Positions 24,089 to 37,500 of a stretch of DNA of 64,000 nt are shown piece by piece (the first letter of the stretch is position 1; each line of letters begins with the position of its first letter). Location: positions 15,731,001 through 15,795,000 of the forward strand of contig NC_073641.1 of assembly GCF_029407905.1 (NCBI RefSeq), read 5' to 3'. Both the position numbers and the translations under genes were made by a program. The notes beneath the pieces were generated by a model. It was not told the DNA's origin. It saw nothing but the letters and a program-made list of their open reading frames with translations, and did no database searches. Origin of the DNA: Bubalus kerabau. Its lineage: Eukaryota; Chordata; Mammalia; Artiodactyla; Bovidae.

Positions 24089-24183
24089 TAATTATGCATT
24101 TAAGAAAAAACAATTTTTGTATTTGACTTAATGCATTTACATTTAAGCAGTTATATACACACACTTGAATTTCAACTTAAGTT

Positions 24184-24189
24184 TTTATT
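24184..24189 (-). promoter_or_regulatory. Candidate poly(A) signal of TRAPPC13
   Basis: AATAAA on the - strand (TTTATT on +) about 1.29 kb after the TRAPPC13 stop. A second - strand AATAAA is at 24409-24414. Either could end the transcript. The assignment is by position only. Confidence 0.4.
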
Positions 24190-24770
24190 TAACAGCACTA
24201 GTTTTTGTTTCAAAGTATTGAAACTTTTATTACATCCATGTTGCAAAGTTGTTTATAGTCTTAATTTCCTCACTGTTTGGTATATGACGTAAGTAAATTA
24301 ATGTGATTACATGCAGAAACAGTTTTGTAATAATAATACATGATGTAGAGTTCAAAATCAAGTATCAGAAGCTGGAAATCCTTTAAGTATGCCTTAAAAA
24401 AAAAGTGGTTTATTTTTCAATGGGAAAAAACAGGACTTTCTTGGCTTAGAATTAGAAAATGATCAGGCTTCTAAGCTTAGAGTTATCTGAGTAATTGACA
24501 GTTTAAGAAATAAAACCAATTCTTATCTGCTTTTAGTAACTGAAAGTTAGATGTTTGTTTGTATGCACACAAAAATACAGATGTCAATATGATAATTCTG
24601 AAAACAACTAGAAAAATTCATACCGTGTTAGCAAATACAAGATTATAGGACCACCACAGTTGTTTTAAACTTTTTTTGTTGACTGAGGAAAAAGCCGGTG
24701 TTAACGAAAATACTCCTAAATAAAGTATGATGAGAATTCTAAAGTTTTAACAAACAACTGTATCTTCTAG

Positions 24771-25170
24771 ATTGAGGTCAGCAAACTATGGCCTGCAGGT
24801 CAAGTCTGGCCAGCTGCTTGTTTTTGTAAATGCTGTGGCACAATTTTTGCCTAAAGTGAAAGTTGCTCGGTTGTTTCCGACCCTTTGCAACCCCATGGAC
24901 TATAGCCTGCCAGGCCCCTCTGTCCATTGAATTCTCCAGGGAAGAATACGGGAGTGGGTAGCCATTCCCTTCTCCAGGGGATCTTCCTGACCCAGGGATG
25001 GAACCTGGGTCGCCTCCACTGCAGGTAGATTCTTTACTGTCTGAGTCACTAAAGCCTACTGGCTGCTTTTGTATTACAACTGCAGAGTAGTTTCAGCAGA
25101 AACCTCGGGGCCTGCAAGGGCTAACATATGCAGTATCTGGCCCTTTACATGAAAAGTTTACTGACCATTG
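24771..25170 (+). mobile_element. Old mammalian interspersed repeat split by a SINE
   Basis: Outer parts GCAAACTATGGCCTGCAGGT and GTATCTGGCCCTTTACATGA belong to one widespread old repeat, probably a DNA transposon (family not assigned). A Bov-tA/BovA2 SINE is inserted at about 24853-25056. Confidence 0.65.
24853..25056 (-). mobile_element. BovA2 SINE inside the old repeat
   Basis: CCATGGACTATAGCCTGCC, CTTCTCCAGGGGATCTTCCT and TTCTTTACTGTCTGAGTC. Confidence 0.88.
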
Positions 25171-25474
25171 TTCAAGATACCTGCTAGGGACACATGGCCT
25201 CAAATGTGGAGCTTTTGGAGAACAAAGTCCAATCGTCATTTAAAGTGAAACAAAATCACATGTGCAGAAAATATACAAATGTTCATTTGGAATATAACTC
25301 GCAAGATAAAATCAGTAGATGGTTCTTTTCAAAACAAATATTTAATATTTTAACTTTTACAGGAAAGAAATTTAAATAACATACTTATTTTTACTGTTGA
25401 TCATTTTACAAAGGTGACAAAAATACAGAAAATTCTGGGCAACTCAATGAAAAGTGTAACGTTGGACACTTTCT

Positions 25475-25582
25475 TCAACTTTCCACTTTAATGGCCGAAG
25501 ATACCACACAGACTTGTGCGATGTCATCATATTCATACGTTCTCTTTAAGAATGTGTCTGTTAGTCTTAAGCCGGAGACGCT
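25475..25582 (-). CDS. TRAPPC13: TRAPPC13 coding exon 13 (terminal)
   Basis: Exon encodes [20 protein letters not shown] and on to SSAIKVES, with TGA at 25475-25477 (- strand). Acceptor CTCAATAG. The 3' UTR continues below 25475, probably to the AATAAA at 24409 or 24184. Confidence 0.95.
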   Translation of the reverse strand, partial: SVSGLRLTDTFLKRTYEYDDIAQVCVVSSAIKVES

Positions 25583-28500
25583 CTATTGAGAGAAAAACAC
25601 AGACCCAAGTTTTCATTCATTGGTAATGACCAGAGAAAGAATGGATATAATAAATGACTATGGGTTAATAGCCCCTAAATACTGAAATTACTGAAAAGAT
25701 AGCATACTTGCAGTCCTTGTACTGAAGACAGTAGTGTGAGGGCAAGGCAGAGAGAGGAACTTGGATGGAGCTTTCCAAGTTGTCTTCCTGAAATGCCACA
25801 CCAGTGGATAGAATTGGTATTGCACATTTCCAAAACAAGATCCATCGTTCTTTCACTGCTGGAGGAATCAGAAAAATAGGAATAAATCTTGTTCCTTTCA
25901 CAAAGGGATACTGCAATATTTCTAAATCACACTTCGAAAACAAGATCCATCGTTCTTTCACTGCTGGAGGAATCAGAAAAACAGGAATAAATCTTGTTCT
26001 TTTCACAAAGGGGATACTGCAATGTTTCTAAATCACTATTGCCAGTCAATTTCTTTTCATGGTATCCAGCTGCAAACCAGGAACAGAAATGAAAATCTAT
26101 CATATAGTTTTTATCACAGGACACGGTTTTGTTCTGGAGTTTACAGTGGCACTGAGACTAATCTGCCTGTCTGGATGTACGCCTTCTGGTTCTGTATCGA
26201 ACACTGGCTCCCTGATGCTGATCTGTTAAAAAGAGTTTTGCCATTTCTCTGGGAGACTTCCAGACATCTGTGTCTAATCTTGTTGCTATGTGTCCTTCCT
26301 ATTTCTGTTAGATACTCTGTAGGAAAGAGAATGAAAAACTGAGGCTGGTCCAGTGCTTTTTCTATTTAATCTACGTTCCTTTACCATGCAGTGTGTGCTC
26401 AGTCGCTTCAGTTACGTCCGACTCTTTGTGATCCTATAGACTGTAGCCTGTCAAGCTTCTCTGTCCATGGGATTCTCCAGGCAAAAATACTGGAGTGGGT
26501 TGCTGTGCCCTCCTCCAGGAGATCTTCCCGACATAGGGATCAAACCCGTGTCTCCTGCACTGCAGGCAGATTCTTTACCCACTGAGGCACCTCGGAAGCC
26601 CTTACCACGCAGATAACATAATAAATGACTGGCAAGATTTACAAGTAAAACTATTCAGGTATTCACTTGACATGAAAAAGACTACTTCTCCTTATAATTG
26701 ATACCACCAGTTCAAATAAACTTATTAAGTTAAAAAAACACTTTTAGTGAAAGTATGTGCATTGTTTTTAAAACAAAACCAAAAGTTTCATAATGAAAAA
26801 TGGTCTGCTACTCTACCACCACGCTTGACTTACTTTCAACTCTTTAAGCTCTTTTTCTCTCCTTAGTTGGCTCCACATTTTAAAATACTCATTTAAAATT
26901 TAAATTTAATCTTGAACTTTAGATGTATTGATTTAATGATATTTAGCTTTTATATGTCTCTGTCTCCCCTCTAAAATTTGAAATGTTCAGTGTGTGCCAC
27001 AGACCAGTTTAGATGCAATGCATGAATTTCCTCATTACATTTCACAAAAATCCAGTAAGAGCAGATTCCATGTATGTGTCTGTGTGTGTTGTGGGTTGGT
27101 AGTAATCCCGTTTTTATAGATGAAGAAACTGAAGATCTAAGAAACAAGTGCTTTTTAGAAAACTTTTTTGAATTACCAAAAGGTAAAGTGAATACTCAAA
27201 CTGTTATTTCTTTATTACAGCACTTTGTCATTTGGTGAATAACTGATTTTTTGTAACTCAAAAAACACAAAACAAATAATCCCAAAGCAGACCCATAAAG
27301 GGTACATGTAGCACAAACTCTTTATCCTGTGTGTGTTTTTTACTGAGCTCCTATGATGTGGCAGGCACTGCACTTACAATGCTGGTAAGACATGATCTCT
27401 TCCCTTAAATTATTTGCAATCCAATACAGAAGAGACTAGTGATTAATTATAGGAATGTATCAGTATCACAAAAAAACTATATTACAATTTGCTATGATTA
27501 TGTGTGAGAAGGTCTAGGAAGCATCACAGGGTAAGTAGGTATTTTGTAATTTTGAAGGATAAATGCTTATCTTCCTAATACCATAAAGTTGTAAGGGATA
27601 TAGAATTAAAAAGGATTATACATTCAGACTATGATGATTTGGATTCATTACTGTGATATTATCAAAATGCCCCAATGGCAACCCACTCCAGTATTCTTGC
27701 CTGGAGAATCCCATGGACAGAAGAGCCTGGCGGGCTAAGGTCCATAGGGCTGCAAAGAGCCGGACACAACTGAAATGACTTAGCATGAACGCACCAAATA
27801 GTACTACAAGGAGCAGCAAAGTTATAGGACTGGGATTTAATCCTAGGTTTTTCTGGCCTCAAAACCCTATGCTCTTTGCTTCTCAATAGCTAGATTATAC
27901 TCTATTATCAAAGTCCTGTTTTCCAGTCTATGGCTATCCCTTATATTAAATTCATAAGTACTTTTTAGTTTCTTAATACTAAAGATACGGCTCAGGTATA
28001 AATATGGCTCCGAAAAATCTATCTTATTACAGTAAATCTATAATGTATTATTCCCTAAGAACCTACTAGTTCATGTTTAGTAATCTGAAGTGTGAAAGGA
28101 GTGTAAACAATGAAATGAACATGGACCTTGAAGTCAAATACACTGGTTTCAAACTCTGATCCCATCTTTTCTAGCTCTCTGAGACTGAATAAGCCACAAG
28201 CTCTGAGTTAGCTTGCTCTTGCAAAGAATGTGAATAATTAATACCTACCTCACAGGTACAGAAATAAAATATTAAAAAGTGCCTAATAGGGTAGGGCCTC
28301 TAAAATATGTAATATTAGCTACCAGATGAAGAACTTTATAGTATTCAATGGCAATATCAGAGAAGACTATATGGCAAGAGGAAACTTACAAGAAGATAGC
28401 ATATTTAAAAGAAAGCTGTGGTACATATACACAATGGAGTATTACTCAGCCATTAAAAAGAATACATTTGAATCAGTTCTAATGAGGTGGATGAAACTGG

Positions 28501-31500
28501 AGCCTATTATACAGAGTGAAGTAAGCCAGAAAGAAAAACATCAATACAGTATACTAACACATATATATGGAATTTAGAAAGTAATGAAAACCCTGTATAT
28601 GAGACAGCAAAAGAGACACAGATGTATAGACCAGTCTTTTGGACTTTGTGGGAGAGGGAGTGGGGGATGATTTGGGAGAATGGCATTAAAACATGTATAA
28701 TATCATATAAGAAATGAATCACCAGTCCAGGTTTGATGCAGGATACAGGAAGCCTGGGGCTGGTGCACTGGGATGACCCAGAGAGATGGTATGGGGAGGG
28801 AGGTGGGAGGGGGGTTCAGGATGCGGAACACGTGTACACCCGTGGCAGAGCATGTTGATGTATGGCAAAACCAATACAATATTGTAAAGTAAAAAAAAAA
28901 AAAACCATTTGGCAACTCAAAAAAAAAAAAATAAAACAATGTGCTTGTAAAAAAAAAAAAAAGCTTTAAGAAGTCTCTCTTAGGTAAAAATGAAAGGATA
29001 TCCATCCACAAATATTGGCATTACCTGCAGTTTGTTATTTTACAAGTAATATGAAAAGGTTCTTCAAGGTTTACAGTATCTGGGATTGCCTCCAAAGACA
29101 ACCTAACATCTCCATAACCTGGAGCCTATGAGAAAAGAAATACAGTTAATATACATCTATTATATCTATTATAAAAACCTTTCCATTTTAACAGTACTAC
29201 AGTCCTACTGTTATCCATTCTAACTTCTTTTGCTGCTACTATTGAAAAATAGCACTAGAGACCCTGACTGTTTTTGTTATAATTACTCCATGTTTAGTAA
29301 AGTTGAAATGAGTCTCATAGGCAAATAGTAAAGCAATTTCAGGGGGTCTGATCTAAGGGGAAGCTGTTCCAAAGATACTTACTGTAGCTTATAGAAACAT
29401 AACTCTGCATAGGTGAGGTTATTGCCTAAACAGGTAGAGGAAGACACTGAAATAAATGGAAGACACTGAAGAAGCAAATCATGTCTGTTCCACAAGATTC
29501 ACTGATATGGACAGACAGTAGAATCAAAATGCCATGACAGCATGATAGCTAATGGCTATGTTTTAAACTAGGCCCAGTGGTAATCTCTTTTTTCAATTTT
29601 TACCTCAAATAATAAAAGTAAATTTTAGAACGTATCTCAGCAGGTAATATTCAGTATAAATAGAGGATTCTGTAGCATATTTTCACTAGCACAAGAAAAA
29701 GAAGGCTGGTCGCTATCCATACTCTCAGAGTAGAAATTAGATAAAGTATCCAACCAGTGTTTACAAGATAATTTGAGTGGGACTCACATGAGTTTCATTT
29801 TAAACATCTTTAAAAAAAGAATGAACTGAGTAGGTAAATACAGCATAAATCCAAGAGTTCCAAAACATTGCAAAAAGAAAGAGATAACTCTAATATAGTG
29901 GAAGTCAGATAACAATGAGCATGAAAAAAAAAAGAAAAAAAAAACGAACAATGAGCATGAATTACCATATGAGGAAACAACTGATATACAGTTATTTTAA
30001 TTTGTTTGGTAAAGTAAAAAAGTTCTTTACATGGTAGAAAGCCATGTACGATGGATAAATTAACATCTGAACATTTCCTATTCATATCAATACCAATTTT
30101 CTACCTAGGTGTCAGTGAAATTATTTGTCTTTTATTCTCTGGTAATATTAATGCCTTTTATAGTGCTCTGGTTTTAGTGACAGACCTAGGGAAATTTAAC
30201 TTGTTCTAACTATCTGAATCCCCAACATGCCAAAACCCCCTTCAGTGTTTTCTCTAGACTCACCATTCTTTGAAGTTGGCTGGTCTGTAATCTTCCCCTT
30301 TCACCTAGATTTGTTTTCCATACTATATCCAATTTTCCAATTACTGTTACTCCCTTAATGATGCCTGCTTTTTCTGCAAACTCCTTCTTGGGTTTTAGGC
30401 AGTATAAGTACTGGCGTGTATCCATTGGCTGCAAATATGCTCTTGACCCAAATGTAGTTACACTGAGGGGTGAAGACAGAGATGGAAAAAATTCTCTAGA
30501 ATCTTTTAAAAGAAAAACCATGGCTGTGATGGTTCCTTTGGATAGGACCTGAATGATCTACCATCCAAACATCTAGAATACAACAGGTCAGTGGTTTCAA
30601 TACAAATGAAAAGAACTTGAACTGAGAGGACTTATTTTTCTTTAATTTTTTTCAGTTGATAGGAAAATCTTCAGATTCTTTATAATAGAATGCAATATAT
30701 TATCTCAAGTATTGGACGTATATCAGTTAACTGAAAAAATGCAATAGAAATCAGAACCTTCAGTATCTTGTCCCTTTTCTCTAAAACTATGAACAAAAAT
30801 AAAGAAACATACCCTAAACTAAGGAATCATTTTCAAATGAATAAAAGGATCAGGTAAAGAGGGGAAAAATATTGTTTTCCTCTGGGGGTATGAGAGGCTA
30901 CACACTTTACTGTATTCTAACATAATAAAAGTAAAATTTCCATTCTTGATTAATAAAATCAGGTATTTCTCCAGCTATTACCTTCTTATATATATTAATG
31001 TTGATCTTACATTTATTTATTCTTTTTATAAATTACTCATAGATGTGTATTTCATTTTTGTAAAAAATTAAATCATCTATTCCTGTGCTCGCTCCTTTTG
31101 ATGTTGAGGGAATACATCATCTTGAAACTTACTGTTCACTCTAACTTTTCCATCATTCCTTCCCATGTCTCAATTTTATCATTTGCAGGATAAAGGATGA
31201 AATGTTCCATATTTATCTGAGTTACTGTGAAAATTGAAAAAAGTGCTCTAGGTACAAATGGTGAAGATCTTATTTTTATGTGAAGGGAGAGCTGATGGAC
31301 CATGAGAGAATTTAAGGGCAGTGAAATTATTTTAGAAGGTAAAGTCATGATGGCTATGTCATTACATTTGTCAAAACTCATAGAATGCACAACACAGAAA
31401 GTGAACACGAATGTAAACTGGATTTTAGTTAATAGTAAGTATCAATACTGATTCGCTGATTGTAAAAAATGCACCAAGTTAAAATGTAAACAGTATGGGG

Positions 31501-34500
31501 CCCTGTAAGTGGGGAGGGCACATGAGAACGCTGCACCTTCTGATAAATTTTTCTGTAAATTTAAAAATTCTCTTCTAAAATAAAGTCTATTAATTAAAAA
31601 AATCATAAATCACCCAAGAGTAACAATGATAGAAAAATTCATGTCTTTTAAAATAAAAACAAATAGTTCACAATTCATATTTACCGTTCTCCAGCTTGGT
31701 TGACTGAATTTAATTCTGCTACATTGTACATTATAGATGGCTCCAATGAAACTTTCTCCATAAACATAGGTGAGGTTGTAATATTCTGAATCTGGGCTTC
31801 AAGAAATACTTCATCAGTCTGAAAAAAAAAAATCCACCAAAGTATGATGGTGTTTAAAGTATTTACCTCAACAACAATATCTAATTTATTTGAAGAAAAA
31901 GCATTAACCATAAATGTGATTAGTTCATGCCTGCAAATCAAAGTTATCATAATTAATGCAAGAAAAGAAATCTTTATCCTAACATAATTAACAGGGGCAA
32001 AGTCAAGTGTTAGTCAACTGATAAGTTATCAAACAATGGATGGGGGATAACTATAATATTTTTTGAATTGACATCCAAAAATGTTTAACTGGAATTTCAT
32101 TCACATATATCTTAAATTTTCTGGTAAGTTATTCAAATGTGAAAATGCAATCTAGGATAATGAATACACCTGTGCACTTAGCATTTCAGAAATGTGTTAA
32201 GATAATTAGGTCTTTGTTATACTATTTCAGCATAATTTAACTTAATTTTCATTATTATTTCAAATTAGTATAGTGAATAATCTATTTTATAATCTTATAG
32301 GATTTAACTTTATAAAGCAATTATTTTAGTGTTCATTAGTGATTTCCCAGTTTATTGTTAAGTGTATATTCAGGGCAAAAAAAAAAAAAGTGAGTTATAC
32401 TTGAAATCTTTGAGTTTTTAAATCAAAGAAAAGGTACTTTGTAGTCTTACTGACAGATACAGCAGTATTTCAGTCATGGGGTAATTTACATATGTACTTT
32501 ACATAATTTTTAAAATTCCCTAATTATGCTAAACATTCTTTTATGCTATTTTGTTATTTTGGGGGGTATATAATCGCAGGATAACAGACAACTTGCCTCT
32601 TTTTTGATACAAACATATATAAAATGGTATACTAAGGATATTCTAGAATTACTTTATTCAAAAAGTTTCATAGTAATATATATACAGAAATAAAACAAAA
32701 TAAACTATGACCAAAAAATGTTGGCACTTAGCTTTTTTAACACTAAATCCATAAAAATGGAAATTATTTGCAAAAATATAATGATGGAATTATAATTTAA
32801 TGTATTATTATCTAAAACAAAACAGATTCTTTTGTCCTGGGTACATGTGCCCTAATAAAATAGAAATACAATGATTTATCAGTTTAAAAGAAAGTACACA
32901 TTCAAAGGCATTTTGTTATTTTTTCTCAAAAAAACAAAAAGTAAATATATCCCATCAATCCATTGCTTAAAAAAAAATAACCATAGACCCACATTTCAAA
33001 TTTAAAAATTCAATTTCTGCATAAGTTTAGAAGAGCTTAGATAAAATGAAAGGAAAAATAAGCAGCATAATGGAAAATTAAGTTAGTTTGAACAGTTAGT
33101 ATAAAGTTACTTGACATTTAAAAAATTAAGAATTCAGTGCTAAGGCAGTTGTTTTTATTGTGTATATAATGTTATAAACAAATGTTGCTTATATTAAACA
33201 GAAATTTGAAAATATGATTTTAACCAACTTGGGAAAATTTAATTTTCTTCAGTTTATTGTTAAAGGGCCATCTTTACCTGACCCAGAATTAAGACTAAAA
33301 CCACTGTGCATTTGAAGATTAATTTCAACTACACAGTTCATTCAAAGATGTGAAGGATCACAGGATATTTTATGTTAAGATGTTGAAAATTCAAAGGCTA
33401 TTTAAACAAGGCTAACAAGGCCTCTTTTAAAAAATATCTACAGAAAACACACTAATATAAGAATGTAATTGTTTCAATATGACAATTTAGTCTTTGACGT
33501 ATACTTTCTCATATAATAAAACAATCAATATAATATAAAAAGTACAAATTATATACATATTTTCAAAGTCACATAAGTATATTCACAACTAACTTTGTTT
33601 TTCCACTATGTTTTGTATGGAGAGATTAATTAGGCAAAGTCAAAAAGTGGTAAGTAAGAAAAGCATATAAATTTATAATAAAAAATCAAATTACCACAGA
33701 ACTGAGGTCACTCTAATGGAAAAATAAAAAGAAAAATTAGAAAAATCAGATTAAATGTTAAAGGAAAAGAATAACTTTAAAATAAAATGCATTTCTGCAT
33801 TTTTTAAATTTACTAAACAAGACAGCATTAGTAAAACAAGGACGTAAACAGAAAGTAACACAAAGAAATATGACAAATCATTTTTCTAAAAAGGTGAAAC
33901 TGCTAAGGTTAAATGAATAGAAAGAACACTGCAGGTGAACACTTAAACAGGAGCAAATACTCAAGGGCGTATTTTGGGGGAGAGAGGCAAATCCCATGCC
34001 TTTATAATTCTTTAAATTCTTACCACTTTGTAATTCTTCATAGATTACTTAGGATGGGTATACAAATATCTGCCACATTCAGGACAGATACTGTATAGCT
34101 TCTTCTAAATTTATCTAATAATGGGATCTTACACTTCAGGGAATGCTGAACTAGACCACTCCAAACAATTGAGAGTGAACAGATTTCATAGTTCGTCGTC
34201 TTTTCATATATATATATATGTATATAGCTAAAGTTGGAGAAGGCAATGGCACCCCATTCCAGTACTCTTGCCTGGAAAATCCCATGGACGGAGGAGCCTG
34301 GTAGGCTGCAGTCCATGGGGTTGCTAAGAGTCGGACACGACTGAGCGACTTCACATTCACTTTTCACTTTCACGCATTGGAGAAGGAAATGGCAACCCAC
34401 TCCGGTGTTCTTGCCTGGAGAATCCCAGGCACGGGGGAGCCTGGTGGGCTGTCGTCTATGGGGTCGCACAGAGTCGGACACGACTGAAGCGACTTAGCAG

Positions 34501-37500
34501 CAGCAGCAGCAGCTAAAGTTGCTTATCTCCCACAGGCCATCTCAAATGTCAGCTCTTTCATCAAACATCAAGCTGGCAATCATTTTTCACCTATGTTCCC
34601 AGAGTATAAGTACACTTCATGATCAGGGTAGGTGGGGGTGCTTACACTGTGATATCAAGTCATATCAAGTGCTAAGTCACTTCAGTCATTTCCGACTCTT
34701 TGTGACCCCATGGATTGTAGCCCAACAGGCTCCTCTGTCCATGAGATTTTCCAGGCAAGAATACTGGAATGGGTTGCCATTTCCTTCTGCAGGGGATCTT
34801 CCCCGCCCAGGTGATTGAACCTGGGCCTCCCACACTGCAGGCAAACTCTACCGCCTGAGCCACCAGGGAAGGACTGTTATGTCTCCTCCACTAAATCTAA
34901 GTGCTATGAGGATAGGGAAGATGTTCAGTTTATATTTATTTCTCTTCAGTACCTGGCATAGAGCACTGTACTCAGCAGGTAACCAAAGGTTTGAAGCGTA
35001 GCTTCTTATATCATTTTTTTCCCCTAGCAAAGCTTTCTTAAACTTGTTTTCCTTTTGGTGATTCATATAGTATTTTTAGATGCAGCATAAAAAAACATGT
35101 TTGCGACAAATGTGGGGCTAACAATAGTTGTCAGGTAAGGTCTGTGGAATAGTGTAATAAACTATTGAAACTAGTATGCTTAACTAACTCCCAAATTTCC
35201 TAGTTGGGGTTAAAAGAATCTGCTTTATGCCACAGGCAGGACAGTATTAGTTTGCCTAATAGGTAATACCTAATGTATTAGAAAGATCCTAAATGCTATT
35301 TGCTCACTCCTCATTTTTAAAGAAATGTCACTTTCAAAATTCAGAATTTTATGAAAATTTTTTAGCTGAAGTTTGTTGGCAAAGTCTACATTAAAGATCA
35401 TGTCTATATGTAATGTTAATTGAAAAAGCAAAATTGTTACTATGATTATAAGAACAGAATATTATATATAAATGAGTAAAATCTGAAAGAGAAAACTGGT
35501 TAATGAAGAACCAATTACTTTTTGCTGTGGTAAACTTGTGGGTTTCTTCCTTTATTCTTGGGGAGTATGTTACTTTTATGTTATTTATGGAATTATTAGC
35601 AATTAAAAAAAATTTGCAATTCACCCTTAATATTGGTGTGATGAAACTACTTGACAAGTACCCTCATGTACCACCATATTTCAACAAAGAAAACTTAAAA
35701 TAGTTTAGTATGTGCTTTCCTAGGAGTCAATAACAGGAAAAAAAAGACCCACCTACATATTTGTTTTTAATTTTCCAAACTATTTTTTCTAATAGAATAG
35801 TTACCAATCTCCCCTCATACTATGAATGAAAGCTTTTCCAGCAAAATAATAAATTAAGACTATTTAAGTACATATATTGCTAATAACAAAAAAAGGTAAA
35901 ACAAATATGTATTATCCCAATTCTCCTATCCCTCCCCACAAAGAAACATCAACTCTTTAAACATCTAATAATCTCCTTGATGAGACTGAATCCTGCCATC
36001 AAATAGTGATATGTATATTCTTCACTACATACTCAACGTTCCACTTGCAGCTCTGCTTGGAACGCCTTCGCTGCTCCGACACCACATTTCCAGTACCTAT
36101 TCCTTCTGGACTCGGAGGCAGTTCTCTTTCTTTACCGTGAAGCTTTCTTAGACTAGTCCAGAATCTCATTCCCAGAGTTCCTGTAGCACATTTTTTTGTA
36201 CCAGTCTCTCTAGTCTCACTATATACTATACTAGTAACTTTTTTATTTTATGCACTTTTTTCTTTTCTCCTGAGAGGTTTTTACTTCAGAGTTAGGTTCC
36301 TTATCTTAGATGTTTTGGTATGCCCAGTTGTAGCACAGACTTTATAGTGAATAAAAACTCTGAGATGCTGATGGTAAAAATAATATTATCAAATTTGACA
36401 GGTGACTACAAATTTCTTATCACCTGGTTTTTAAGTAACAGACATAATTTGCATTTCAAAATGCTGATCTGATCTGATCTGATATTTGAATATCTCTGAG
36501 TTTATCATTATGATCTGAAACACATGATTTTTCGGGAGTAAGAGGCCCATTAGGAAATCTGTTTTTTCTGGAATTCTAGATACCAGGATAAAATAGAATT
36601 TTGTAAAATAAATTCAAGCAATAAAACCTTTTCCTTATAACAAATTGTATTCTATATCTTTTGTTAGAACAGAAGATAATCTTCTATTCTAAAAGTTACT
36701 CCTTTCTATATTTTTGCCAAATTTGTTTCTCCTAAGGAGAAATTCAAATCATTCACTAAACTTAGCAATCTCACACTGACTTTTCAGGACAAAGAATTTA
36801 ATGTATTGAGTTCTACTTAATATTTTTCTATATAAATATTAAATATTTTTTGCAGATTTAGATCTACTACTTCAATTTTTACAATATCACAACCACATTT
36901 ATAAATATTTAACAGATTGCTAATATTTTTAGACAGGAACAACAACTATTAAATGGAAGCATAGGGTCATCATTTAATGAAAGGAAGTGAAAGTCTCAAA
37001 GTTAATAAGAATAAAAATCAAGGCATATTGATTCCATGTAAATTGAAAACAGCAGATTAAAAGAGATCTGCAGTGAAATTAATCACTTGTGATTTAACTT
37101 TATGCTCATTTTTCACAAGTAATTTGTAGTCATATCAGCAATTTACTCTGATATGAAAAGAAATATAATAAATGAGAATTTTAGTCAGATAAGATCTTAA
37201 TGTTGAACATGAAATCCCATTAGGCGCTCACACTTACCTCTGCATTGTAAAATTTGGTTTTCACATCCAATGGTTTGAGAACCTAGTTGAATAAAGCATA
37301 CCAATCAAAGAAGATTATTATCATTTGGCCATTTATTTATTTATTTTTAATTAAATTTATTTATTTTAATTGGAGGTTAATTACTTTACAATATTGTATT
37401 GGTTTTGCCATACATCAACATGAATCTGCCACGGGTGTACACGTGCTCCCCATCCTGAACCCCCCTCCCACCTCCCTCCCTGTACCATCCCTCTGGGTCA

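Larger units (their letters stand above)
20730..24105 (+). other. SGTB: SGTB 3' UTR (extent inferred)
   Basis: No further coding sequence follows the SGTB stop, and the known gene has a long 3' UTR. Candidate poly(A) signals AATAAA are at 20820-20825 (short form) and 24083-24088 (long form). The long form would contain a perfect 22-bp hairpin (21963-22016), a truncated tRNA-Glu SINE, an old L1 fragment and a BovB 3'-end fragment. The start is certain. The end is inferred from the distal AATAAA and would need 3'-end reads to confirm. Confidence 0.5.
24165..25474 (-). other. TRAPPC13: TRAPPC13 3' UTR (extent inferred)
   Basis: Sequence after the TRAPPC13 stop, to just past the more distal of two - strand AATAAA signals. 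Most of it is an old mammalian repeat (24771-25170) interrupted by a Bov-tA SINE. The distal end is inferred. Confidence 0.45.

Noticed and set aside
25804..26031. 75-codon frame with an internal protein repeat on the + strand
   Set aside because: It is the antisense of the duplicated TRAPPC13 acceptor region; the repeat reflects the DNA duplication.
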